DNA from: Leucocoprinus leucothites
Lineage: Eukaryota > Basidiomycota > Agaricomycetes > Agaricales > Agaricaceae
DNA: 64,000 nucleotides
Reading direction: 5' to 3'
Assembly: GCA_013368445.1 (NCBI GenBank)
Contig: JAACJO010000005.1
Location: forward strand, 2,294,001 to 2,358,000
A program made the position numbers and the translations under genes. The notes beneath the pieces were generated by a model. It was not told the origin of the DNA and searched no databases. It saw only the letters and a list, made by a program, of their open reading frames with translations. How positions within the stretch are numbered: position 1 is the stretch's first letter; each line of letters starts with the position of its first letter. This document shows positions 1 to 11,690 of the stretch, in pieces.

Positions 1-3000
1 GTGGAATCGAATTCAAGATGACGGCTGTTGCAATCCTGCGCTGTTGACTGAGGGTGATAGAAGGGCTTTCCAAGCAAGCCCTCATACTACGAGCACCGAA
101 GCGTCCCTGGGCAACTTCCCACATACGGTCAACAATGGCATCAAAGATGAAGTCATTGGCAGGCTGCCCAAAGCGCAAGCAGCATCTGAAGATATAGAAT
201 AAGAAGGACTCCCCACGCCAAAGAATGTATACTCACTGCACGACGTAGTTGCCAAATTGATCCAACAAGAGAGGAGGAGCATAGGCCCTCAAATTCTGAG
301 CAACCAGAGCTATCTCCTCAGGGGAGGAGACGCATTCGATGATTTTTTGAGCAGCCCAAGTACCATTTTTATGAATCCCAATCATGGCCAAATGCGGAGC
401 TAGACGCTCCAACATCGCGAAACGAGGCACTGAGGAGCATTTTTCAAATAGCTTTTGAACGACCTAGAGGAAGGTCAGCATGTGTTATAATAAGCGTATC
501 ATCTTACTCACAGTATTGCCCAACCAGTCCGAAGCAAGGTCAACAATTTCACCATCTATGAAGTCAGTCGCGACTTGGTCTATCTCTTCCGTGTTCATTG
601 AACCAGAATCAAGGCGTTTTCGGAGTTCACGGAGCTTAGCAGCATCCCAGCGCCTGTTATTGGTCCTTTCGGAGACGAGAGGAATGGTTGTGTAATACAT
701 GGTCGGAGGACGAAAGTCTGCAGATCGAATTAAGCCCAAATTTTACAAGGGTCATATGCAAAGTAGCTCACCTGCGAGGGCTTGGATGTCAGCTTCTGCG
801 TCCGAGCTACCTACACTGAGCTCTCGCATTATCATCTGTTGCTCAGTTACCGATGGAGTAAGACCAGGAGGTTTAGCCAATCCATCGGAAACGTTATGGA
901 TGCCAGAGCCAATCATGCTGAGTAGAAGGTTGGACCTGTAGTTCTCGACCGCTCCACCAAGGACTTGCTGATCGGCAGGGATAGTAGATGCACCCTTGAC
1001 GTTACGAAGAGCATGGATCGTGGCGCCAACACTCAGATCACCAACACCTTGAACAACGACACTTGAGCTTTCTTCCGGACCACCAGCGCCCTCTTGGCCA
1101 TTCTTGACAGGAACTTTAGCGAACCCGATTCTGATGGCACCCACGTCACTTCCCAAGACATCCCGACCATTCAAAGCCTTCCGAGCACGAACCGCATCGT
1201 CAAGACGCTCGAAGTTGACTATGACAAGACAGGATCAGAAGACGAAGATGTCATTAGTGCATCAGACACGTACTGAAGCCGCAATTCTTGTGGGTTAAGA
1301 CTCTAGCAGACTCGATCGGACCATAAGGGCTGAAAACGCTCAGGATCGTGGCAGGGGTAGTGCTTGAAGGGATGGAACCAATCCAGAGAGCACGGGTAGG
1401 AGTAGATTGCAATTGGGCATCCATATTATTGAGGGAACCGTTTCCACTCGCATTCTTGCCCCCAGCGTTGTTAGGCGAAGTAGGACTCGGACTGACAGGT
1501 GTACCCTTTGCTGGAGCGACTGGAGCACTATCAGCCTTGCCAAAACCAATACGAACGAGTTGACCATTCGGCATATTAATATTTCCTCCGAGTCGATTCA
1601 GAACGTCATCTTTGGCGCGGATGGCATCGGCTTGATCAACAAAGTTGACGAAACCGCATTCCTGAAAGAAAAAAAGCTCAGGAAGGATAGCTATTAGGGA
1701 GGAGACAAGGACACACCTTTTCGGGGAGAAGTCGCAAGCTTTCAATGGCACCATAGGGAGCAAAAACGTGAATCAATTGCTCGCTTGTTACAGAACTATC
1801 CAGATTCCCAATCCAAAGCGAACGCGTCGGAGTCTGCATCTGGGAGGACTGTCCCTCTGACTTGGGGGAGAGAGACCTGTTTTGAGTGGGTTGGTTATTA
1901 GGAGCGAGCAGATAAGCCGATGCCCCCCTTCCCCCTCCTTGAACTTCTCCATTGGGGAAGTGGACAGAGGGAGTAGAAGACGCCCTGGACCCAGCCAGCT
2001 TGCTATCGGTTTTGAGAATGCTCGAGGGGTTTCCAAGGTTATTTCCGAGGTTATTGGAGACTAAGTTGAGATTAGCTGTCTGGTGGGTTAATTCGCTAAG
2101 GTAGGGGAGGGTATCTGCGGCAAGCGTAGCTCTGCGAGGCATGGAGCGCATAGGATCATCAAGGGTACCAACAGAAATTGCGCGTGGTCGAGTTGCGGTG
2201 AGGCTTTCTGTAGCCCTCAAGCCTTGGCCAAGGTACGAGGACGTATACCCATTGTCGTGAGTTGGAGTGTCGTAAGATGGCGTCAAATGCTGACGGCCAT
2301 AGTTGTGGTCATCGTATTCTCTATCGAAATAATCCTCTTCTTCAGCAGCCACTGGGGCGGAAATAAGTTGGGGTCTGCGACCGTAGGTAGACACGGTGCT
2401 CGCGCGCATGCGGCTTGGATTGGCTAAATTCCCAGCTATCGCTGCTTGGGCCTGAATTCGCAATTCTGACAAGGTGGCGGCAGGAGGTCTATGATCGTCC
2501 AATCCAAGGTAATTGAGGGTATGGACGTCGAACGCGTCAGGATCAGAGTCAATGGATGTAACAGATCGTTCCTCCAACATTGGAATGCCGCTCCCATTGT
2601 TGCTGCTAGAAGGCATCCAAGAGGATGAGAAGAGGGATGAGCCAAAGGCATTTGACAACCCAGCAGATGGCAACGTAAGAGAGCCAGCGCGGAGGCGGCT
2701 GGTTCGCTCGGCTGCCACAGAGGTGGCTGCCGTGGAGGCAACAGAAGTGGTATGCCGGAGTACAGGACGAGCAGGAGCCAATCCAGACGCAGGGCTGGCA
2801 GCGACGGTACGTTGCGTCTGATCGAGGAGAGCGTCTTGTTGATGGTGTGTGCTTGGCAGGGTATTTGTCGACTCCGTAAAGCGTTGCTGGGCTGCTAGTT
2901 GGACGTTGGAAGGTAAGGTTCCTGCCCTGGCCCTCCTGAATCCAGGAGGAAAATTGGTAGGAGGCAGGGCGGAGCCATCTCCCGGGGTCATGACAGAAGG

Positions 3001-3276
3001 CGAGTCGTTGGGAGGGGAACCCCCAGACGCGAGAGCACGCAAGGCGGGGGGTCGATACCTGCCACCTCCTCCCAAATCGGCTGCAGCCTGCATCTGGCTA
3101 AGTCTACGGTCAATCGCGAGATCGCATAAGAAAAAAGAGAGATAAAGGGGACATTTCATGACAGAAACTCACCTCTTGGCGGCGAAGGCAGCAGAAGGAG
3201 CAGGGGGCGGTGTCTTCCCGCTTCCGCTCGGGTTAACCCTCGAATAGGAGCCGTTGTCAGAGGCCGATAAAGACAT
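1..3276 (-). CDS. Pumilio-repeat RNA-binding protein with RRM domains (Jsn1/Puf2-like), C-terminus off the window
   Basis: Read leftwards from the ATG at 3274-3276, this encodes a post-transcriptional regulator that should bind mRNA 3' UTRs. Exon 1 (3173-3276) is followed by a 75-nt intron (3098-3172) with a GTGAGT donor. A long Ser/Pro/Ala-rich disordered region comes next. It is followed by RRM-type segments: RNP2-like TRSLWIGNLDSSV near 1820 and TRALWIGSIPSS near 1390, RNP1-like CGFVNFVDQADA near 1650, and a further RRM around 1100-1230. Pumilio repeats begin around 750. Segments such as HKNGTWAAQKIIE, DQFGNYVVQ and RFGARSMRACLE are typical PUF helices, and more repeats should lie left of base 1. 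RRM plus PUF in this order matches the fungal Jsn1/Puf2 group. The family is clear; the exact orthologue is inferred. Confidence 0.9.
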
Positions 3277-5914
3277 TACAGAGTATGAAAAGAAAAGGAT
3301 TAGGGATTACGAAAGTGCTGGATGGTCGCTGGCTGTACAAAATACGAAAGCGTCAAGAGGATTAGCAATTAAAGAAATCGCTCGCTCGAGGAGACCGGGT
3401 GACAGAAGGCACTTTGGGGCCTTCTGGAGGTCTGGAGCGATACTACGAGGGCTTTGGGGAAGGAACACTAGCCCGGGCGGTAGTATGATAGAGTAGCCTC
3501 GAGAATAGGACTAAGTATAGGGAAAGGGATGTTGGGAGTAAGCACCCAAGCGCCAACTCTTCCTTTCTCTCTTGCTGGCTCTCTTTCCCACGCATTCCAC
3601 TTCCCCTCCCATGCCATCTCTTGGAATGTTCTCAAGAACTCTTTGCCCATTTTGAAAACCCAGTGCCTTGCTGGTCCGTATCACCTTGCCTTTCTCCGCT
3701 TCTCAAAGACCAGAAGTCGTATAATATGACCATGGAAATTTTCCCTGCACATGATCCCTACCCAGAACGTTTGGTCTATATTTATCCCTCCCTGGGCATG
3801 TCCAACAATCTCATAACGGACAGGTTGCATCTTTGTCGCCACTATACGTTGTTCATTGCCCATAACCATTTTCCTCACTCAGCTGCGATAGACAGCCCAT
3901 CTGACAATGAGCTGAACGGAAATCCATCAAAATCATCCGCTAATCAATTTGTTTTTTCTCGCGTTACCTACTGCGCCACCGCCCGCACAAGTAGCCACAT
4001 CATTATACGAGGACGCCTTCCTCTCTTGTCAACCCCTCTCGCGTGGACGGCTTTGATGCCCGACAAGAAACAAGGTAATAAATAAATTTTCACCTTTCAA
4101 TTAAGAGACGCCTAAAAACAGAGGACGCAGAACGCGACCTGAGAGTCGGGTGGCTGTCAACCGTAACCATTACCCCCATCTGTCTCGGTGATCCTCATCG
4201 AAAAAATCATGGCCAACCAGCCAAGCACCTGATGCCTGATCATACTTTTCTGATGCCATGATCCTCCCACACGCAATCTCTCGATAAATAACAGTCCAAC
4301 AGCAACGACATCACGCACATGCCAATATGAATCAGCCACCGCGACGGGAGAAGGAGACAGGATCCGCAACCCCGCGTAACTTGAGCCGAATCCTTCGGTA
4401 CCTACTCGTACAAATGTTACTAGCAGTATGTAAGCCCTTCTCTTCTCCTCACAAACGTCCGGCCAAACGGAGGGAGAAGCTAAAGCTATAAATGACTACA
4501 TGCCCATTTCCATCTGTCTGAATTGTGGAGGCATGTATACACACGAGTTACACTTATCCCTAATCAGTAAAGAGAGTACTCATCGTGGCCGATATGTCCA
4601 TTCTGCAAGTATTTGCCTTATCTTTTTACTGCTCCATTCGTACCAGGGCTGTTCTGCCCAAGCGCCTAGATCAAACACTCATTTATTCTCCACGGGAGCA
4701 TGTATCAGTATTAGCGCCGAACAACCCAAAGTTGTCCGAATATAAACGCCGAACTTTCCACATTTCCTCTTCATCCCCGCCTAAACTCACACAAATGATG
4801 CACTCGCACCATCACTTCTCCAACTTTAAACTTTTGACCGACCACTCCCAAGCCGCCATGTCAATAAGGTCCAATAAGACCCACAAAATGAGCCTGAACC
4901 TATGCCAATTGATCCATGCGTTAGCTTAAAGACCATGACGACGACCCCACCCCATGACTTCATTCCAAAATCCATCACTCCCCTGCTGCGGACAGGACGT
5001 GACCCAATTCGTACATGCTCATAAGAGAACCAGGTTCCAGGCGCCCATGGAATCAAAAGGATGAAGGGTAGTTCCAGAGTCTTCTATCTCTCACCCTACC
5101 TTCTTGTAGACAAATGTTGTTCAATAAACAGTGTACACTAAGGAAGATGACACCTAGTCGGTCTCCCGCGAGAAATGTCGGACGATCAATTGACGCGGAA
5201 CGTGAGGTCATAGAGTAAACGGCGAAGTATCTCCCCCGCACCAGGTCCACGCCAAGTCCACGCGCAATCAATACCGCCGACGCACAAAGTAAGGCTTTCT
5301 AAAAACCAATTCATATTGAATTACTATTCGTGTACTACTTCATACCAACTACTACTATCAAATTGTAAATACTACTCATTACTTTATGCTTTCTCTTGCG
5401 GTACGTGTAGAGGTGGGAGACGAAAAAAGTATCGTATCGAAAGGGAAAGAAAGGGGCGAAAGAGAAAACCATACGTAGTAATAGCAGTACCTATACCATA
5501 GGGCATGCACAGTGTATAAATCAAATGTTCCCGTACATCTCAGTAAAGGAGATGAACGGGTGCATGCAAAGAGAGGGAAAAAGACAAGGAAAAATATATC
5601 AGCTACAATTCTACAATCAGAAATGAGAAAGAGAGGAGAGCTCAAAACCGAAATCAGAGAAAAAAATAAGGACAAAAAAACGAAGAAATATGTCAATCTC
5701 AAGTTGACGACCAAAAAAAAAACAACGGCCCAAGGGGGAAAACCCAAGATTTGAAAAAAGGCAATGCTTGAGAGTAGAAACGCCCGAAGAGAATGGAGGG
5801 AAGAAAGCTCAGTGATAGGGGTGAGGGAAGAGAAGCCAGCCGATCCCTTAGTGAAGCGAAGCAATCACCATCGAACAGCGAAGGAGGCGGACATGCTCGT
5901 GTTCAGGAGTCGTT
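3277..5914. other. Long intergenic region, no gene recognised
   Basis: About 2.6 kb between the start of the PUF gene and the 3' end of the GDS1-like gene. The ORFs inside are short, lack recognisable domains and show no splice-linked continuity. Roughly 5420-5830 is strongly purine-rich on the plus strand, which makes a long open minus-strand frame (5379-5864) of low-complexity hydrophobic residues. I read that as composition, probably 3' UTR or spacer. The PUF promoter should lie just right of 3276. Confidence 0.6.
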
Positions 5915-8900
5915 CTACGATAGCGTATTTCTTGACCCAGGTCGTTTTCTCCCTCTAGTCTTCTGCTGTTGCTGTTCTTGCTGTTCTTGCTGCTGCTGCG
6001 TCTGTGCCGCCGCCGCAACTCGTTTCGAGCGTCTGAGTATTTGTGACCTCTCCAGCTTCTCCTGCTCCTGTTTCTCGTAAACCTTCGAGGTGGTTGCAGC
6101 TCTCGTCGATCTCGTTCTTGTTCTCGTCATCGGTGCAGGTTTCGTTGGTGCTGCCGAGTCTACGTCAATATTCCTGTTCTCGTCGTCTAACGGAGCTGGT
6201 GAAGCTACCAGCCCTTCCTGGACCACGGGCAGCGATTTGGTCTCCTCCTGGGCAGGAACAGCTGGCAGGATATCGACGCTCTCTGCATCAGGCGTATCCA
6301 CGCTCACACTAACGCTCACTACACCTCCATTCCCATTAATAGCAACCTTGGGTAAGTCCTCCACCTCCAGCTTCTCGACACCAGCCATCTCAACATCCAT
6401 TCTCCCCTCAGCATCAACTCTAACCTCCACCTCCTCCATCTTCATCCTTTCATCCTCCTCTCCAGGGATAACACACAGTTCCTGGAACATCTCTTGCTCC
6501 TTCGCACTCAACGGCGACACACAATCCAAGCAATCCTCCTGCTTCAACCCCAACACACTCGACAACGTCCGTCTATGTTGTTGCTGCAGGGACGAAAACG
6601 AATCTTGCCTCTGATGGTGCGATTTCTCCCTCCCTCCCGCAGCTAAAACCGCTCCTAGCGCGAAAGTACTCGCCACCGGCACAACCGTCTCCTTCTGCAT
6701 CCAACTCTGTCTCGAGTCCGCTTGCATGACCTTCTGCGGGTCCAAAGGTCCACTAGCGTTGCAACTCGCAACAGCTACAGAGGTAGTGTTCGTCGTTGTC
6801 GTTGCCGATGCCGTCGCTTGCGCATGAGCAAAGGTGATCATCGACTCAAACCACCGCCCAAACTGCTTCAACATCCTCCCACTCGAATTCGTCCTATGAA
6901 AGTCCTTCAACGCACTAGGGAACCGTTCCACGAGTTCATCACTCAGGAACACATTCAACCCCTCCATCGACTCGTTCTTCTCAGTCTCCGTCGAGCGAGT
7001 ATCGAGATCCTTTACGTAGGACTGCGCAACTTCCAGCGGGACCCAAACACCCACCACCTTCTCACTTCCCCAACCCCTCCCGATCACGACAGCATTAGGC
7101 ACCATGCTCAATACAGGATACCCTCTCCCCTTTCCGCACCACTCCACAATCGGCGTAAGGTTGACAAAGTCTGTGTCAATCCTCCGTAGCAGAAGATATG
7201 GACCTAGCATCATCTGATACACCGAGATTTCTAAAAACCCCGAAAACGTCAGCTCTATCTAATTGGGCAAAAATAGCGCAAATGACCCACCCTCAATCTG
7301 AGTGGCACTTATCGAGGGATTACAAGGCTGACACGTACGGACCACGATACCTTCTGCATCACCTTTGCAAGAAGTCGAGCTGGAGCTTACTTTCATTGCT
7401 TGAGGCGAAACGCAAGGCTGCTGAGCGGTAAGTGTCGGAGACATTGGCGACAAGACAAGGGAAGAAGGCAGGACGGTTGGAGGCGCCGGCACTATCGAAG
7501 CAGGTTGAGCAGGCGGATCAGGAGGTGGAGGGAAACAACTAGCTGTTGGTGTTGTCGGTGACTGAACTGAAAGTGCCTGAATAAGCTGAACAAGTGCGGC
7601 TGCTCCAGGTGATATTGGTGAAGGGAGGGTAAGTGGATTTAGGGTCGAGGATGTTGGTTCTGTGGGAGTGGCGGTTCGTGTTGTCGGAGGAGGCACTGAT
7701 GATGATGGAGGATTGGTGAATAGGGATGATACGTGTGAAAGAGGTGCAGTTTTAGCTCGCTGCTTGATGGTCGCTGGCAGATCTTGGTAGTGTCGATCTA
7801 GGCCTTCGTCTTCAAGTTCGAAGGAATCATCACCCACACTCGGGAAAAGCGAGTCAATGCCAAGGTCGAATTCCTCCTGCTTTATTCGGATAGTCTCCTC
7901 TGCCATCCCCAATGTCCATTCTTGTTGCTGGACAAATGGAGGCTCCCAATCCCAAGGACCCTGAGACTCAACTTTGACTCTCGATGCAGCAGCTGTCGAG
8001 CCACCTATCGTGTCCGGGTTGAGAACTGCTGCAGCCTGTGCAATAACCTCCACCACCTTTGCATCCGCCACGCTTGAATCAAAATGGTCCCAAGCATCCA
8101 ACATGCCCTGTACATCTTTCACTCTCGTCTCCGGTAATGGTGGTGCATCCAGAGGGGCAGAAGGCGACCGAGGTCCAGGACTCTCCCACAACGTCTCACC
8201 GTCGGCGTCACTATCGACTTCACCTTCCTCGTCCCAATCCTCGTCATCTTCATCCTCATCCTCCGAGAAACTATAGAAATTGCGCCTCGAGCGCGTAATG
8301 GGTGATTGAATCTCTTCTTCTTCCTCTTCCTCCTCGTCCTCCGACTCTGGCGGAGGCGAAGATATACTATAAGCTAAGGACGGCGACCGGCGATAAGGTT
8401 CCTTGTAGAGTTGAGTTGGGGGTGGGTAAGTAGGGTAGGGTTCATCATTTGATGGGGTATAGGGAGGAATGGAAATAGAGCGTCGTGGATAGGGTGGTGG
8501 ACACAGCGGTGGTTCTTCTGGCTGTTCGGCACAACGTAACGGTTGGGGCTGTGTGTCAGAATCGTCAATTGACATGGATGAATCTGACTCCGAATCAGAG
8601 GACGAGGAAGAAGACGGGTCGACATGTGCCGTAAGGTCAGTGATGTTCCTAATATTCGTGGGCGCTTGGATAGATGATGAAGGGGGTGAGGAGGATGTGC
8701 ATTTCGCAAGTGGCTTAAGGCGTAACGTAAGCTTGACCTTGGGCGGAGGTTTGTCATGGTCTGTTTCCGACTCTGTAACCGAGTCCCCAACAGTATTAGT
8801 GGTAGCACAACTTCGAAGCGACCTCTTCCGCTTCTGGCCACAAGCTTGATCATTTGCCCGTCTCTGCAACATCTTTGCCCTCTTCTTCTCGCGTATCACA

Positions 8901-9645
8901 TCACCCGGTTGTGTCAACTTGCCATTCTCTCCATAATCACAAAGCCGGATTCCTGCCCTCGCAAAAGGACACGAAGCGCCAGTGGCTCGGCTGAGATACC
9001 ACACCATCGTTCCGCGCCTAAAGTTTGTTACACGGCTGTCCGGATGTACCGAGCACTGGGCACCGCCAGACCGAGAGTGAAGGGCAGGAAGTAGATCGTC
9101 GTCGGCATCTGTTCCTGAAAGAACATGACGCAGCAGGAGGGGTATGTCCTGTTGGGATTCACAGCGCTGGAGATGGGTGCGAATATAGGTTGTGATGGCC
9201 TGACTGGCAGCCGATACGCTAAATGAAACGCCAAACTAACGTGAGCTTCGGTGACACATAGACAGCAACTACTAACGCACTTTTGGGCTACGAGGCCAAA
9301 GTTAAGGACCATCTCTGCGAGGTCTTTGATGGTCATGGCTCGGTTATCCTGTAAGCAGTAAATATCTAATGAGTGGCTAGAGTGGACATGGATTGCAGAT
9401 AAACGTACAACTGAAAGAAAAGCGCGACCGATAGCGAGAAGGACTTTGCTGGTGGCGTCGTCTGGGTGAAGAACGACATGCTTGGGTGGAAACTGAGGAT
9501 ACGAGGGGTCTGGAGAATGCCTGAGCCTGCGGGTAGTCGGTGGATGGGGAGTAAGGCGGGGGGTGGGTCTGATAGTAAGGTTATAGCACTTGCGGGTGCC
9601 GTAGTTGTGTGGTTGGGCGGAGGAATCTGTTGCGAAAGAGTCCAT
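5915..9645 (-). CDS. Transcription regulator with GDS1-type winged helix and APSES-like domain
   Basis: Exons 9409-9645, 9281-9348, 7291-9218 and 5915-7230 join in frame to about 1182 residues; the three introns are 60-62 nt. The N-terminal part (about residues 50-170) contains DNRAMTIKDLAEMVLNFGL, VSAASQAITTYIRTHLQRCE and RRGTMVWYLSRATG, which I recognise as the fungal GDS1 winged-helix region. A basic stretch follows (REKKRAKMLQRR, QKRKR), a likely nuclear localisation signal, then a long acidic Ser/Pro-rich region. After the last intron comes YQMMLGPYLLLRRIDTDFVN...GVWVPLEVAQSY, resembling the KilA-N/APSES DNA-binding fold. The tail has a poly-Gln run and a basic end. The role is inferred as a nuclear DNA-binding regulator; targets are unknown. 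The start was chosen because the exon opens with MDSFATD and splices phase 0 into the conserved domain. Confidence 0.82.
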
Positions 9646-10150
9646 TAGCAGGGAGACATGGATGAGGAGAAGAAACAGGCGACGGGACAAAAGCAACTCC
9701 CCAAGAGAGTCACCTTGCAGGTTCCCGGGGTCCATGTGATCGGCGCAGATATCCGTGCCTTCAGATCGAGATCTGTAGACTATCATAACACAAACACGTG
9801 CTTCCTAATGGAGTCGCCCCCTATTTCATTCCCACCACACCCTTCTCTGACTAAGTGGTCCCCCGAACTGCACCCTCTCTCCCTCGGCTGCCCCTCTCTC
9901 CATTCCTTCCTCCCCTCGCAACTCACTCGGAACTTCATGTGGCACGTGCATCAAATGTCATTCTATGTCTACACGCCCTAGCACAAATACGACGGCCCAG
10001 CCTACGATGGGCTCCAAGAGACACAGATAGAGTAATAAACACTAATAAATAATACAAGCAAAATAGACCAGTACAATTGACAGAACACAGATCAGACAAC
10101 CATATATCAGAAACCACGAGATAAAAAAGAAATAAGACCCAAGTCCCCGT
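9646..10150. other. Intergenic: promoter of GDS1-like gene and 3' flank of histone H1 gene
   Basis: No ORF with support. The part nearest 9646-9930 is pyrimidine-rich on the plus strand (tracts such as ccctctctccctcgg). A CACGTG hexamer lies near 9941-9946. The rest, close to 10150, is AT-rich and is probably the H1 3' UTR. Confidence 0.5.
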
Positions 10151-11333
10151 TTACGCAGCAACCTTTCTCGCTTTTGATGTAGGCTTGCTCGTAGGCTTAG
10201 TTACCGACTTGCTTGCGGGCTTTGTCTTCGACTTGGGCTTTGCTGTCGCCGAGCTCGACTTCTTCGTTGTCGTCGACGAGGCAGTCTTCTTCGTAGCCGC
10301 TACCGCCTTTTTTACCGGTGTCTTCTTTGCAGCAGCCTTCGCCTTTGCTGCAGGTGCCGTACCAGTCACAGCCTTTAAAATGGGCACAAGCATAAGCCGA
10401 ATGGGTCATCATCGGCACACTATGTCATCATTACGCACCTTCTTCGCAGTACCCCGTTTCGTGGGGGCGGCAGTTTTCTTCGTCGCCGCTGTTGCCTTTG
10501 GCTTGCCAGCGAGCGCTTTCTTGGGCGCAACAGCCTTCTTTGGGGGAATAGCCTTAAGGGCGCTCTTGCCAGCGCTCGCCTTGCCCGTGGAAGTCGCCTT
10601 CTTTGTGGGCGCCTTCCCACCAGTCGATTTGGAAGGTGGCTTTGAATTCTGGGGTATCATCGACGAGTCAACATCAATCATCAACGTCACTCCTCGATAA
10701 ATCAATTCAGTTACCTCCTTAGAAGCGCCAGATGTCTTGTTCTTGGGAGCCAACTTGACCTTTCCGGAAGGTCCCTTGGGAAGCACAAAGATGCCCTCAT
10801 CAGCCCCAGATGCGATAGCTCTGTTCAGCTGGAACAGGTTGTTGCCAACAACTTCAATTCGGTACTTTTCCTCGGCATACTGTAAAAAGTCACAAACGCA
10901 GCCGATGTCAGCCACAGACAGAACTCCACTTAAGGAAACGCATACTTGCCTTCTTAATCGTGCTTCTCGACACACCCTGACGGGCCTCGTCCTTGTGATC
11001 AATAATACACTCCTGAGAAATGCAGAACGCATCAGTCTCTAAACATAGATAGATAATAAACAATCAGCCACAACATCATCATCTCACCTTGACAATTTCT
11101 TTCCACGATGGTCGACCAGAGACTGCGGCCACCTTAGCCTTGGTGGCCCCTGTGGTCTTGGCCTTCGGAGCAACAGTCTTCTTCGTTGTGGTAGTCTTCT
11201 TGGTGGCGGAAGCTTTCCTCTTAGTTTCTTTGGCCTTTCCGGGGGAGGTGGGAGCAGAGGCGGCTTCAGCAGCGGGAGTAGTCTCCTTAACCTCAGGAGC
11301 AGGTGCGGTAATGGCAGCAGCGATTTCGGACAT
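10151..11333 (-). CDS. Linker histone H1 (copy 1)
   Basis: Five exons (11088-11333, 10950-11012, 10715-10879, 10439-10648, 10151-10372) give 301 residues. H1 binds linker DNA and compacts chromatin. The N-terminal tail is Ala/Lys-rich. The globular winged-helix domain starts at RPSWKEIVK, continues through GVSRSTIKK and YAEEKYRIE, and ends in GPSGKVKLAPK. The C-terminal tail is Lys/Ala/Pro-rich, as expected for H1. Intron 2 (10880-10949) starts with GCAAGT and ends in CAG, so it is a GC-AG intron; this is the only boundary that keeps the globular domain in frame. Exons 2 to 5 match the paralogue at 14384-15606 in placement and phase over most of their length. Long antisense ORFs here are artefacts of Lys/Ala codons. 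Confidence 0.96.
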
Positions 11334-11690
11334 GGGTAATAGTCAAGGGGAAAGTCGGGTAGGTAGCCTAAGGCGAAGGAAGAGCGTTAGGAAGCTGGTG
11401 AGGGAGTAAACAAAGCGTTATGTGGCAGGGTATCAAGTACGGACGCGGAGGCAAGAGTGCTTTCCTATTTAAACCTTCCGTTCCTTAGACGCGTCGCGTA
11501 GATAAATCAGATCACATGACCCATACTCTTGAGCTAGTGGCTGTGTCGAGTTAACTGTTTGTTGATTGATCCTCCTCGTGAACGCGTCCATAAGTCGCAA
11601 ACGCGTCACCACCACGTGATTATAACCATGACCTACAACACGAATCTATTCACGGTTCCTAGATCTGAGTTTTACATTTACATCGACAGC
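11334..11690 (-). promoter_or_regulatory. Histone H1 upstream region with three ACGCGT (MCB) motifs
   Basis: The stretch upstream of the H1 ATG at 11333 carries the palindrome ACGCGT at 11489-11494, 11582-11587 and 11601-11606, and a CACGTG at 11613-11618. ACGCGT is the MluI cell-cycle box bound by MBF-type factors in fungi and drives G1/S expression. An AT-rich TATTTAAA sits about 135 bp upstream of the start codon. The motifs are seen directly; S-phase control is an inference. The opposite end of this stretch is the 3' flank of the ANL-like gene, whose stop is at 11691. Confidence 0.55.

Noticed and set aside
5379..5864. 161-residue hydrophobic minus-strand ORF
   Set aside because: It comes from a purine-rich tract with no domain, no splice links and a position expected for a 3' UTR.
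10185..10700. Long plus-strand ORF over histone H1 copy 1
   Set aside because: It is the antisense of Lys/Ala codons, giving artificial Phe/Ala/Val-rich protein; the minus strand has spliced H1.
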